Source of the DNA: Oceanobacillus senegalensis
GTDB lineage: Bacteria; Bacillota; Bacilli; Bacillales; Amphibacillaceae
Length of the DNA stretch: 64,000 nucleotides
Assembly: GCF_900176885.1 (NCBI RefSeq)
Contig: NZ_LT839648.1
Span: 587,276-651,275, forward strand
Reading direction: 5' to 3'
Part shown: positions 24,859 through 32,450 of the stretch, in pieces
How the letters are laid out: the number at the start of each line of letters is the position of its first letter
Numbering within the stretch: position 1 is the stretch's first letter
Position numbers and translations under genes: made by a program
The notes under the pieces: model-generated
Told to the model about the DNA's origin: nothing
What the model saw: only the letters and a program-made list of their open reading frames with translations
Databases searched by the model: none

Positions 24859-25055
24859 TCCCTTCGCACCTCCTTACTCATATTATTAACCCTATTCATA
24901 TTCAGCATATGTCGGTGAATCAGTCGAAATAACCAAAATTCTATATAATGGTTGTCCTAAATACTATGGGGTTGAAATATAAAACGGGGTTACCATATAA
25001 AAAAATAGATCAATTAGGACAAGTAACTGGCCATTCAAAAGTCGTTCACTTTTCA

Positions 25056-25451
25056 TCAACTAAAATATTCTTCATTTAGGAATAGATAAATCTCTTTCAT
25101 AATCCAAAAAATAATCATACTCCAAATTAAAATGATTAGTACTCCTACTACCCAATTTTTTGGTTTACCATTTTTAATGATACTTTTTTCTTTCATTTCG
25201 CAGTTTGCTATTACATCTTTTGGAATCATTTTTAATGTAAACATAATCCCTAGTGGAACAATAATTACATCATCTAAATAGCCAATTATCGGTATAAAAT
25301 CAGGTATTAAATCGATAGGGCTAAACGCATATGAAATAACACAAACAATAAATACTTTGGCGTACCAAGGTACTCTATTATCTTTATAAGCAAAGTAAAG
25401 TATGAAGGTTTGCCTTTTTAAATTTTTTGCCCAAGCTTTTATCTTCTCCAT
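25056..25451 (-). CDS. YkvA-like DUF1232 membrane protein
   Basis: A 131-residue protein with the DUF1232 core: YAFSPIDLIPDFIPIIGYLDD, quoted as the family block SPIDLIPDFIPIIGYLDD, located about residues 42-60 and followed by a hydrophobic segment and a C-terminal TM helix. Function is unknown for the family. The start is supported by AAGGGGG before the ATG. Confidence 0.8.
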   Translation of the reverse strand: MEKIKAWAKNLKRQTFILYFAYKDNRVPWYAKVFIVCVISYAFSPIDLIPDFIPIIGYLDDVIIVPLGIMFTLKMIPKDVIANCEMKEKSIIKNGKPKNWVVGVLIILIWSMIIFWIMKEIYLFLNEEYFS

Positions 25452-25952
25452 ATGGCCCCCTTAAATAAGGTAAGATTAATCATTTTTGACGTCAACATTT
25501 CAATTCATTTTCAACTTTACCCCGTATTCTATACAATTTTTAATTTTTTATTAATACAGGAGGTCATTAATAATTGTAACTGTATTCCATCTTTTTCATC
25601 CCTAATACAAAGTTCTCCTTCATCCTATTTTTATTTTTCAAATATAGATTATCATTCGACAAAGATATGCAAAGCGTGGATAGAAAAATTGTTTAAAAGA
25701 CACCATGATGGTCTGATTCCACCATGGTGTCTTTTGGGTTAAAATCTTTTCTCTTTTTTTGATCATTTAATTAAATCATTTAAATCGTCTCTTTATTTTC
25801 TCCAATGTCTATCGATTTAAAATGTGGGTATTTTACCCTAACACAAATTTTAATAACATTTCATAATTTTTCCGAGTAAATTTTAAGTTAATGGTACAAG
25901 CTAGATACCGTAAGCCTTAAAACAAAAATTACTTTAGGAGGATTTATTTACT
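25452..25952. other. Intergenic stretch with one strong hairpin
   Basis: No convincing gene: the one long frame on the plus strand lacks a ribosome site and reads like AT-rich noise. It holds the hairpin at 25695-25735 and, at its right end, the leader of the Gln/Ala-rich gene. Confidence 0.55.
25695..25735. terminator. Strong hairpin, probable bidirectional terminator
   Basis: AAAAGACACCATGATGG pairs with CCACCATGGTGTCTTTT (one mismatch) around a 7-base loop, with A/T tails on both sides. No annotated gene directly precedes it on the plus strand. Confidence 0.65.
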
Positions 25953-26246
25953 ATGGCACAACAACAAAATCAACAACAATTACAACAAGCTGTACAAGCA
26001 GCTCAGCAGGCACAGCAAGCTGTTCAACAAGCACAAGCAAATGCAAATCCACAGCAATTGCAACAAGCTCAACAGCAGTTACAACAAGCAGAGCAGCAAG
26101 TTCAACAGGCTCAACAACAAGCGGGAGCAAACGCTCAACAAAATCAACAGTTACAGCAGGCACAGCAACAAGTACAGCAAGCCCAACAGCAAATCCAACA
26201 AGCTCAAGGAAATGCACAAGCTAACCAAAATAATAATCAAAAATAG
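25953..26246 (+). CDS. Gln/Ala-rich low-complexity repeat protein
   Basis: A 97-residue protein made almost entirely of Gln, Ala, Asn and Val in QQAQQQ/LQQA-type units. Aside from the initial Met and the final Lys it has almost no charge (a single Glu) and no Cys, aromatic residue or signal. Spacing of Leu, Val and Ile every 3-4 or 7 residues suggests a long amphipathic or coiled-coil helix. AGGAGG precedes the ATG by 11 bases and a strong terminator follows, so it looks like a genuine, well-expressed gene. Gamma-type small acid-soluble spore proteins are also Gln/Asn/Ala-rich but contain FGTEFA-type repeats absent here. Function unknown; a spore or stress structural protein is one guess. Confidence 0.7.
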   Translation: MAQQQNQQQLQQAVQAAQQAQQAVQQAQANANPQQLQQAQQQLQQAEQQVQQAQQQAGANAQQNQQLQQAQQQVQQAQQQIQQAQGNAQANQNNNQK

Positions 26247-26259
26247 AAGTAAAATATAT

Positions 26260-26291
26260 AAAAAGGAAGTTCCTTCAATGAACTTCCTTTT
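26260..26291 (+). terminator. Terminator of the Gln/Ala-rich gene
   Basis: Perfect stem AAAAAGGAAGTTC / GAACTTCCTTTTT with a short loop and T-run. Confidence 0.9.
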
Positions 26292-26319
26292 TATTTGGAA
26301 ATACTTTTGTAAAACTAAA

Positions 26320-26592
26320 TCATGCTTTCATTTGTTTTATTTTGATGATTAGAGCTCCAAATAGAATAACAATAAATGAGATGATTCCCATTCCTACAAC
26401 TATATATGTGAATGAATACTCTTCATTACTAGAAAAAAGAGTATTCATTGTTATAGCTCCAACCAATAAAGACATCGCAATCTCTGTCATAAATGGATGA
26501 TTAGATTCATTTGTTTTTTTAAAAGTTTCGTTTTCATAGTGACAAAACAGGATAATAGCTAACATTACCAATAAAATAATAAATTCTCCCAC
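26320..26592 (-). CDS. Small membrane protein of unknown function
   Basis: A 90-residue product with three hydrophobic stretches (about 3-17, 36-51, 63-84) and a short basic end. No family is recognised. The GTG start at 26592 overlaps the purine-rich GAGGTGGGAG that would serve as ribosome site, so the start is uncertain. It is convergent to the Gln/Ala-rich gene. Confidence 0.45.
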   Translation of the reverse strand: MGEFIILLVMLAIILFCHYENETFKKTNESNHPFMTEIAMSLLVGAITMNTLFSSNEEYSFTYIVVGMGIISFIVILFGALIIKIKQMKA

Positions 26593-26699
26593 CTCACATT
26601 ACATCGTATCAAATTTTTAATTATTGGAATAAACACATTGTTACCACCTATTCATATAATGGTTACGTGTTATCTTTATATGTTAGGTGAGGATGTTTT

Positions 26700-27008
26700 A
26701 TGGACTATTTAACATTTTATATCTATCCTGAAGCACTCATTTTATTACCCACTTTGTATTTTATCGGATTAATTCTAGATCAAACTCCCATCCTACCAAG
26801 ATGGTCACATGCATGGATTAAATTGATCTTTGCAGTAGTTGCCTGCCTTATTTATTTTGGTGTTGACATTCGATTTGTCGTTCAAGGTATTTTAGTAACA
26901 GGAACAGAAATGATTTTTCGAGATGCTATCCATGATTCTATTATAGATTTAGTTAGTCGTTATTCTAAAAACGAAACAAAAGAGGAGCAAGATGAGTATC
27001 ATGAATAA
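26700..27008 (+). CDS. Holin-like small membrane protein (Hol44-like)
   Basis: A 102-residue protein with three hydrophobic segments (about 5-26, 40-55, 60-70), a D-QTPILPRWSHAW loop between the first two, and the QGILVTG element after the third, arranged as in phage/PBSX-type holins of the Hol44 group. The tail is charged. The ATG follows GGTGAGGATG. There is no endolysin or phage gene beside it, so it is either a domesticated holin or another small membrane protein with the same plan. Confidence 0.5.
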   Translation: MDYLTFYIYPEALILLPTLYFIGLILDQTPILPRWSHAWIKLIFAVVACLIYFGVDIRFVVQGILVTGTEMIFRDAIHDSIIDLVSRYSKNETKEEQDEYHE

Positions 27009-27106
27009 CGATTTTATAGACGGAATACCAAATGGTTACTATTTACAATAAACTAAATTCGTTAGGGGACTAAAATGTTTTAATTTGCTTCACCGAAATA
27101 AAAAGA

Positions 27107-27131
27107 GCCCTAGATTTTTTGAAACTAGGGC
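27107..27131 (-). terminator. Terminator of the betaine-type ABC operon
   Basis: Stem GCCCTAG / CTAGGGC. On the minus strand it is followed by TCTTTTTATTT. It lies about 120 bases past the last gene of the leftward operon. Confidence 0.7.
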
Positions 27132-27249
27132 ATGTCCTTATCTCATAATATTTCCCGGTTTAAAAAATGGAAGGTAAGGGAGTAAAAGGGAAAACATTGA
27201 GCATCTCATGCACAAGTTCTTCCTTATCCTTTAATAGAACTTCTCTAAA

Positions 27250-28434
27250 TCATTTGATTACTGATGGCGTTAGGCTAGACCAAACGTTTTCCTTTGGTAT
27301 CATACCAACCAACTTTTGATCCGTTATAATTGCTATCGGATAGTTGGTTTTTATTGTCTTATCTATCAAATCCCGTACATAATCTTCTGGGGCAGCAGTT
27401 TCATAGTCATTCCTAATAACATGTCGTAACTCTCTTTCCTCTTCCAAACCACTTAATGCATCGTCTAGGGAAACCAATCCTTGTAATATTTGATTTTGAT
27501 CCACAACATATAAATGTGAAAGGCGATTTAATTGCATTTCTTTTATGGCCACATTCAAGCTTTCTTTGATATTAATGAAAGCATTTGGTTCAAGCATAAT
27601 ACTTTTCGCTTGGATTATTTTAGATCGATCAATGTCCTTGACGAAGTCTTCTATATAGTCATTAACAGGGTTATTAAGGATATCTTCAGGTGTACCGATT
27701 TGTTCTACTTTCCCATCCTTCATTACTGCAACACGATCACCAATCTTAAATGCTTCATTGATATCATGTGTAATAAAAATAATAGTTTTTTTGAGTTTCT
27801 TTTGTAGGTCCAATAGTTCAAATTGCATTTCACGACGAATTAACGGATCTAATGCACTAAATGGTTCATCCATTAACAAGATGTCTGGGTCATTAGCGAG
27901 AGCTCTTGCCAATCCAACACGTTGCTGCATACCACCACTTAATTCATCAGGATATTTATTTTCCCATCCTTTTAGTCCTACTGTTTCTAAGCACTTTTGA
28001 GCGATTTCAAGTCGTGTCGCTCGTAATACGTTACGTACTTCTAGACCGTATGCAACATTTTCTATTACTGTCCGGTGATTAAACAATCCAAAATGTTGGA
28101 ATACCATCGCTATTTTCTTTTGCCTGTACTCTTTTAATTCTCGTTCATTATATTTTGTGATATCTTCACCATCCACATAAATACTTCCATCTGTTGGTTG
28201 GTTTAATAGATTAAAACATCGAATTAATGTGGATTTCCCACTACCAGATAATCCCATTATGACAAATAATTCTCCATCTTCAATATTAAACGATACATTT
28301 CCAATTCCGACTGTATGGCCTGTTTTCTCTAATATTTCCTGTTTCGACATATCCTCTTTAATATTTTTTAATACTTTTTTAGGGTGAGAGCCGAATATCT
28401 TTGATACTCCCTTAATTTCTAATTTAGCTGTCAT
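27250..28434 (-). CDS. Glycine betaine/proline-type ABC transporter ATP-binding protein with CBS domains
   Basis: OpuAA/ProV-like ATPase of 394 residues. Visible are the long N-terminus typical of the betaine class, Walker A GLSGSGKST (about 62-70), signature ELSGGMQQRVGLARAL, Walker B DILLMDEPFSALDP, H-loop FITHD, and two C-terminal CBS modules (about 280-390) that sense ionic strength in OpuA. It is the last gene of a binding protein-permease-ATPase operon, the reverse of the OpuAA-AB-AC order. Together with the permease it should import a compatible solute such as glycine betaine. Walker and signature residues are intact. Confidence 0.9.
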   Translation of the reverse strand: MTAKLEIKGVSKIFGSHPKKVLKNIKEDMSKQEILEKTGHTVGIGNVSFNIEDGELFVIMGLSGSGKSTLIRCFNLLNQPTDGSIYVDGEDITKYNERELKEYRQKKIAMVFQHFGLFNHRTVIENVAYGLEVRNVLRATRLEIAQKCLETVGLKGWENKYPDELSGGMQQRVGLARALANDPDILLMDEPFSALDPLIRREMQFELLDLQKKLKKTIIFITHDINEAFKIGDRVAVMKDGKVEQIGTPEDILNNPVNDYIEDFVKDIDRSKIIQAKSIMLEPNAFINIKESLNVAIKEMQLNRLSHLYVVDQNQILQGLVSLDDALSGLEEERELRHVIRNDYETAAPEDYVRDLIDKTIKTNYPIAIITDQKLVGMIPKENVWSSLTPSVIK

Positions 28435-28453
28435 CTATGTGTACTCCCTTCTT

Positions 28454-29305
28454 TCAGGACCGTCTTTGGTATTTTTCTGAAATGGCAAGTGTTAGTCGGT
28501 CAATTATAATGGCTATAAATACAATACTAATACCAGCCTCGAATCCTTTTGCGACGTCAATTTGGTTTAAGGCAGTCAATACTTCCAAACCAAGACCTTC
28601 TACACCAACCATAGAGGCAACAACAACCATTGCGAGTGCCATCATCGTTGTTTGGTTGACACCAGTCATGATGGTAGGCAATGCTTGTGGAATTTGCACC
28701 TTTTTTAATAGCTGCCATTTGGAAGAACCAAAAGATAAACCTGCCTCAACAACTTCGCTAGGAACCCCACGAATAGCCAGATTGGTTAGTCTTATGATTG
28801 GTGGTAGTGCGTAAATAATGGTGGACAATACACCCGGAACAAGACCTAAACCAAAGAAAAAGATACCCGGTATGAGGTAAACAAAAGTTGGCATGGTTTG
28901 CATAGCATCAAGAAGTGGTTTGATAAAAACTTCAAATCTCTTATTGTATGACATTAAAATTCCCAGTGGTATACCAATAATGACAGAGATAACTACACTT
29001 GCAATGACAATGGTTAACGTAAACATCGTTGCATCCCATAATCCAAATACACCAATCAAAAATAAAAATACCGAGTATAAAATACCGGATGAAACCGATT
29101 TATATTGGCATGCCAGTAAAAAGATGGCTAAAATAAAGTACCACCAAGGCACCCAAGTTAGAAAATCATTAAAATGAAGAAGTAACCATAAAAGACCTGA
29201 CTTAATCGCTTCAAAAAAGCCACTCCAATGCACCGTCAGCCAATCAACAATATTACTTATATAATTACCTATATGGAAGGTTAAATTTTCTGGAAACTCA
29301 AACAT
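28454..29305 (-). CDS. Glycine betaine/proline-type ABC transporter permease
   Basis: OpuAB/ProW-like permease of 283 residues. After an N-terminal region with WFYILAIFLLACQ-type helices comes the binding-protein-dependent transport fold with IPLGILMSYNKR, DAMQTMPTFVYLIPGIFFFG, and the EAA loop VEAGLSFGSSKWQLLKKVQIPQALPTIMTG, quoted as the landmark AGLSFGSSKWQLLKKVQIP that contacts the ATPase. It is followed 19 bases later by the ATPase gene. A hairpin lies immediately before its start codon (29310-29331), and no strong ribosome site is seen close to the ATG. Confidence 0.9.
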   Translation of the reverse strand: MFEFPENLTFHIGNYISNIVDWLTVHWSGFFEAIKSGLLWLLLHFNDFLTWVPWWYFILAIFLLACQYKSVSSGILYSVFLFLIGVFGLWDATMFTLTIVIASVVISVIIGIPLGILMSYNKRFEVFIKPLLDAMQTMPTFVYLIPGIFFFGLGLVPGVLSTIIYALPPIIRLTNLAIRGVPSEVVEAGLSFGSSKWQLLKKVQIPQALPTIMTGVNQTTMMALAMVVVASMVGVEGLGLEVLTALNQIDVAKGFEAGISIVFIAIIIDRLTLAISEKYQRRS

Positions 29306-29309
29306 GATT

Positions 29310-29331
29310 AAGGTTGCTTAGGCACAACCTT
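29310..29331 (-). promoter_or_regulatory. Hairpin between binding-protein and permease genes
   Basis: AAGGTTG / CAACCTT inverted repeat with an 8-base loop, 4 bases before the permease start. Such intercistronic hairpins commonly stabilise the upstream binding-protein message or limit translation of the membrane subunit. Confidence 0.5.
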
Positions 29332-29359
29332 TCACCTCACTTTCTATTACTACTTGTTT

Positions 29360-30373
29360 TTACAAAGCTGATTTTATTCTTTCGGCAACATCTTCAGGAA
29401 CCCATTTCGTCCATAATTCCTGATGTTCTTCAAGCCACCACTTAGCAGCTTCTTTTGTAGTTGCATCCTGTTCTTGCATATAAAGAAGCGCTTCGCCTGT
29501 TAATTCATTAGAAGTTTCATAGTTTCTTAGTAATTTAGTAACGTCCGGCGCCTTTTCTGGGAAATCCTTATGAACTACAACATATATTTGATTTTCTGGA
29601 AAGGCTGTTCCATAATTCTTGTTCCAAATTTCTTCATCATACGCAGGCTCTTCTAAAAGTGTCATATCGTATTTACTTAAAATCCATGTTGGCGACCAGT
29701 AATAGCCAACCCATGGCTCGTGATTTTTAAATGCTTTTTCAATGGATGCACTAGTTGCTCCAGAAGACCCAGGTGAAAAATAATTATAATATTCATCAAG
29801 ACCATACGTTTTGACTTTTTGCTTCATAATTTCTTGGGCAACTGATCCACTGTGACCACCAACAATTCTTCCTTTAGAAGGGTCTGTCGGGTCTTTGAAT
29901 AGTTCTGGATATTTTTTTAAATCTTGTACTGTTTTTAAGTCAGGTGCCATTGGTTCAATCCCGTGCTCCGGATCTCCCTCAATTACAAATGTTGGGACAA
30001 AAAATCCTTGCTGGTTCGTTGTGAAGTTAGTTGCAAGTTCGATAACTTCTCCTGCTTTTTTTGCCTTGAGATATGGTTCCTCTAAATTGTTCAACCAAAG
30101 TTCCATATAAATGTCAATTTCCCCTGTGCGAAGACCTGTAAAAGTGGCAGAAGAGGAACCGTTTATAAAGTCAACATTGTAGTTATAGCCGTTTTCTATC
30201 ATAAACTTCGCTATTTCGTTATGTACGCGCATACTATCCCATCCAGCATCTGCAATAGTAATGGTCCCGCTACTTTTTTCATTTGCTTCTCCTATGGACA
30301 CATTACTGTATATACCTAAACCTATTAAAAGGCAAAACATCAATGACCAAATATATTTCCATTTATTTCTCAT
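29360..30373 (-). CDS. Glycine betaine-type ABC transporter substrate-binding protein
   Basis: OpuAC/ProX-family solute receptor of 337 residues. A signal helix (about 8-25) precedes GTITIADAGWDSMRVHNEIA, FINGSSSATFTGLRTGEIDIYMELW, GGHSGSVAQE, and WVGYYWSPTWILSKYDMTLLEEP with several Trp/Tyr residues suited to an aromatic cage for a quaternary amine (inference). Unlike most Gram-positive receptors, no lipobox Cys is found at the end of the signal; the only Cys lies within the hydrophobic core. The protein may be secreted or anchored by an uncleaved helix. The ATG has GGAAGGAGAG upstream. First gene of the operon. Confidence 0.85.
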   Translation of the reverse strand: MRNKWKYIWSLMFCLLIGLGIYSNVSIGEANEKSSGTITIADAGWDSMRVHNEIAKFMIENGYNYNVDFINGSSSATFTGLRTGEIDIYMELWLNNLEEPYLKAKKAGEVIELATNFTTNQQGFFVPTFVIEGDPEHGIEPMAPDLKTVQDLKKYPELFKDPTDPSKGRIVGGHSGSVAQEIMKQKVKTYGLDEYYNYFSPGSSGATSASIEKAFKNHEPWVGYYWSPTWILSKYDMTLLEEPAYDEEIWNKNYGTAFPENQIYVVVHKDFPEKAPDVTKLLRNYETSNELTGEALLYMQEQDATTKEAAKWWLEEHQELWTKWVPEDVAERIKSAL

Positions 30374-30528
30374 ATTCTCTCTCCTTCCTATTTATTATTA
30401 GGTTTAATCTACTATTAAATCCGACAATTTTCAACAAATTTCAAAAGGATTTTCTTTTTAATTTTTTTTAATGAGTAAGAAATGATTAAAATAGTAATAT
30501 TGAACGTATTAAAGGGTAAAGAATTACT

Positions 30529-31251
30529 ATGGTTTTTTATGGAATCGTTATTACAACCATAATTGGAATGATTGCTGGTTTAATTCAAATACCATCATCC
30601 ATTATGGGTGAAATTCCAAGCCTTGAATCAACATTTGGTATCGTATTCTCGCATTTACATGAGATTTTCACACCTGAATTACTAGCAGTTATTTTTACTT
30701 TTTTATTTGTTGCTTTCTTTGATACGGCCGGGGCATTAATTGCAATTACAAGTCAGGCAGGTATTATGAAGGATAATAAGATTCCTAATATTGGAAGGGC
30801 ATTATTAGCTGATTCTTCAGCTGGTGCAATCGGAGCAGTACTAGGTACATCCACTCCTGCAACAAGTGTTGAGTTCTCTGCTGGTGTTGCTGTTGGAGGG
30901 CGGACAGGATTTACATCTGTCATCATTGCTGCATGTTTTTTGATTGCTTTATTCTTTTCGCCGATTATTTCAGTAATAACCGCTGAGGTAACTGCACCTG
31001 CATTAATTATAGTTGGTGCGTTAATGGCAATGGAAATTAGTAAAATTAACTGGGGTAAACTCGAAATTGTTATTCCATCTTTTATAACAATTATCATGAT
31101 GCCTTTAACGTCAAGTGTAGCAACAGGTATTGGACTAGGATTCGTTCTGTATCCCCTAACATTCATCGCGCAAAGGTGTTTTAAAGAGGTCCATCCAATC
31201 ATGTATGTACTTGGTTTGTTATTTGTTTTGTATTTTGCTTTTATTGTATAA
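30529..31251 (+). pseudogene. Purine permease (NCS2/AzgA-PbuG type), 5'-truncated
   Basis: The 240 residues match only the C-terminal half of a ~430-residue adenine/guanine/hypoxanthine permease: FTFLFVAFFDTAGALIAITSQAG, the GRALLADSSAGAIGAVLGTSTPATSVEFSAGVAVGGRTG block (substrate-site region), and IPSFITIIMMPLTSSVATGIG, all quoted as landmarks. The first ~200 residues, including the N-terminal substrate motif, are missing; only about 155 bases separate it from the divergent betaine operon. A Met with a weak AAGGG site opens the remnant. It is probably non-functional, left by a deletion. Confidence 0.8.
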
Positions 31252-31299
31252 GTAGAACCGAGAAAATGGTCTTCATTGTTTGTTTAATAAAGCCATTTT

Positions 31300-31352
31300 A
31301 AAATCCAATAAGCCCATCATGTGGAATTCATGAAGGGCTTATTGGATTTTCT
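31300..31352. terminator. Long perfect hairpin terminator
   Basis: AAAATCCAATAAGCCC pairs perfectly with GGGCTTATTGGATTTT around a 19-base loop. It serves the truncated permease and possibly the small gene convergent to it. Confidence 0.85.
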
Positions 31353-31353
31353 A

Positions 31354-31515
31354 TTATATTTTTCCTTTTCCACTAGTCTCTTCATAACCATTCACTCTAT
31401 TCCTATAGGATATCATCACAATATATCCAAGACCGAGGATGCCAAACATTCCAAGCTTTCCTGGAAGAATAAGTGATGCACTGATATTGAAAAGTAGAGT
31501 AGAATGAACTTGCAT
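31354..31515 (-). CDS. Possible 53-residue membrane peptide
   Basis: A minus-strand frame MQVHSTLLFNISASLILPGK followed by LGMFGILGLGYIVMISYRNR and a charged tail. It would be one membrane helix with a positive inside end. Its stop abuts the strong bidirectional terminator at 31300-31352, which favours a real gene, but there is no clear ribosome site before the ATG. Low confidence. Confidence 0.3.
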   Translation of the reverse strand: MQVHSTLLFNISASLILPGKLGMFGILGLGYIVMISYRNRVNGYEETSGKGKI

Positions 31516-31562
31516 GATAGAATAAACGAAATGGAAAACAATGTAAACAAGGGGCTATATAT

Positions 31563-32318
31563 ATGGAAGTATCTATCGTATTTAAGAAGAATTATCATGT
31601 TGATTTGCGAGATGTTGATTTTACCAAACGATTAAAATCGAGTACATTATTTAGCTATTTTCAAGAAATCGCTAGTTTATCAGCTGCGGAGCTTGGAGTA
31701 GGAATAGAAGTGTTAGCTGATAAGCATGGGGTTGCGTGGATCTTAACGCGAACTCGTGTAGAAATCATCCGGATGCCAAGTTGGGATGAAGAAATTGTAA
31801 TAGAAACTTGGCCACAGGAGCCAGGAAGATTAGAATTTGAAAGAGATTTTATTGTACGGGATAAGGAAGGGAATCCAATTATTCGTGCGATATCTGGATG
31901 GGTCATTATGGATTTAAAAGAAAGGAAAATAAAACGCCCATCAACCATTTCATTTGACACTTCTTCCATACATGAAGACCGTGCACTGGATGTTAAGTTG
32001 AAAAAGTTAAAAAGTCCTGGAGGGCTGGAGGTTGTTTATGAAAAGGTGATAGGTTACAGTGATGTTGATTTTAATGGACATTTAAATAACTCAAGATATG
32101 TGGATTATATAATGGATTGCTTCCCAATAGAGGAACATCGGACACATACAGTCAGAGCAATTGAGGTAAATTTCAATCATGAAGCATTACCAGGAGATAC
32201 GATTGTTCTTCAAAAAAATACGAAAGGCATAGATACAAAAGGTGTATACATAGAAGGCTTGAATAAAAGGAAGGATCTGGTTGTGTTTAAAGCAATGATG
32301 GAAGTTGAAGAGAAATAG
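31563..32318 (+). CDS. Acyl-ACP thioesterase (FatA/FatB family)
   Basis: Hydrolyses acyl-ACP to release free fatty acids. The 251-residue protein is a tandem of two hot-dog domains: the first with YFQEIASLSAAELGVG and AWILTRTRVEI, the second starting near 155 with SDVDFNGHLNNSRYVDYIMD, which contains the family's N-x-H-x-x-N catalytic signature (NGHLNN). The start follows AAGGGGC. No fatty-acid synthesis genes flank it; it is monocistronic ahead of the glucosidase. In Firmicutes such enzymes may supply fatty acids for uptake-type phosphorylation or membrane turnover. Confidence 0.85.
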   Translation: MEVSIVFKKNYHVDLRDVDFTKRLKSSTLFSYFQEIASLSAAELGVGIEVLADKHGVAWILTRTRVEIIRMPSWDEEIVIETWPQEPGRLEFERDFIVRDKEGNPIIRAISGWVIMDLKERKIKRPSTISFDTSSIHEDRALDVKLKKLKSPGGLEVVYEKVIGYSDVDFNGHLNNSRYVDYIMDCFPIEEHRTHTVRAIEVNFNHEALPGDTIVLQKNTKGIDTKGVYIEGLNKRKDLVVFKAMMEVEEK

Positions 32319-32450
32319 ACTGATAAACAGGGGCATTTGATTAAATTGTCCCTGTTTTTTACCTTCAAAATGGGATAAAGCAGTAATGGATAGAATAAAG
32401 GTAAAGCATAGAGAGTTCTGTCTAAATTTTAAATGGTAAGGAGGATTTGT

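Noticed and set aside
25452..25742. 96-codon plus-strand frame
   Set aside because: No ribosome site, no recognisable pattern, AT-rich noise running into a hairpin terminator.
26700..27008. Prophage suggested by the holin-like gene
   Set aside because: No endolysin, tail, integrase or repressor genes lie nearby.
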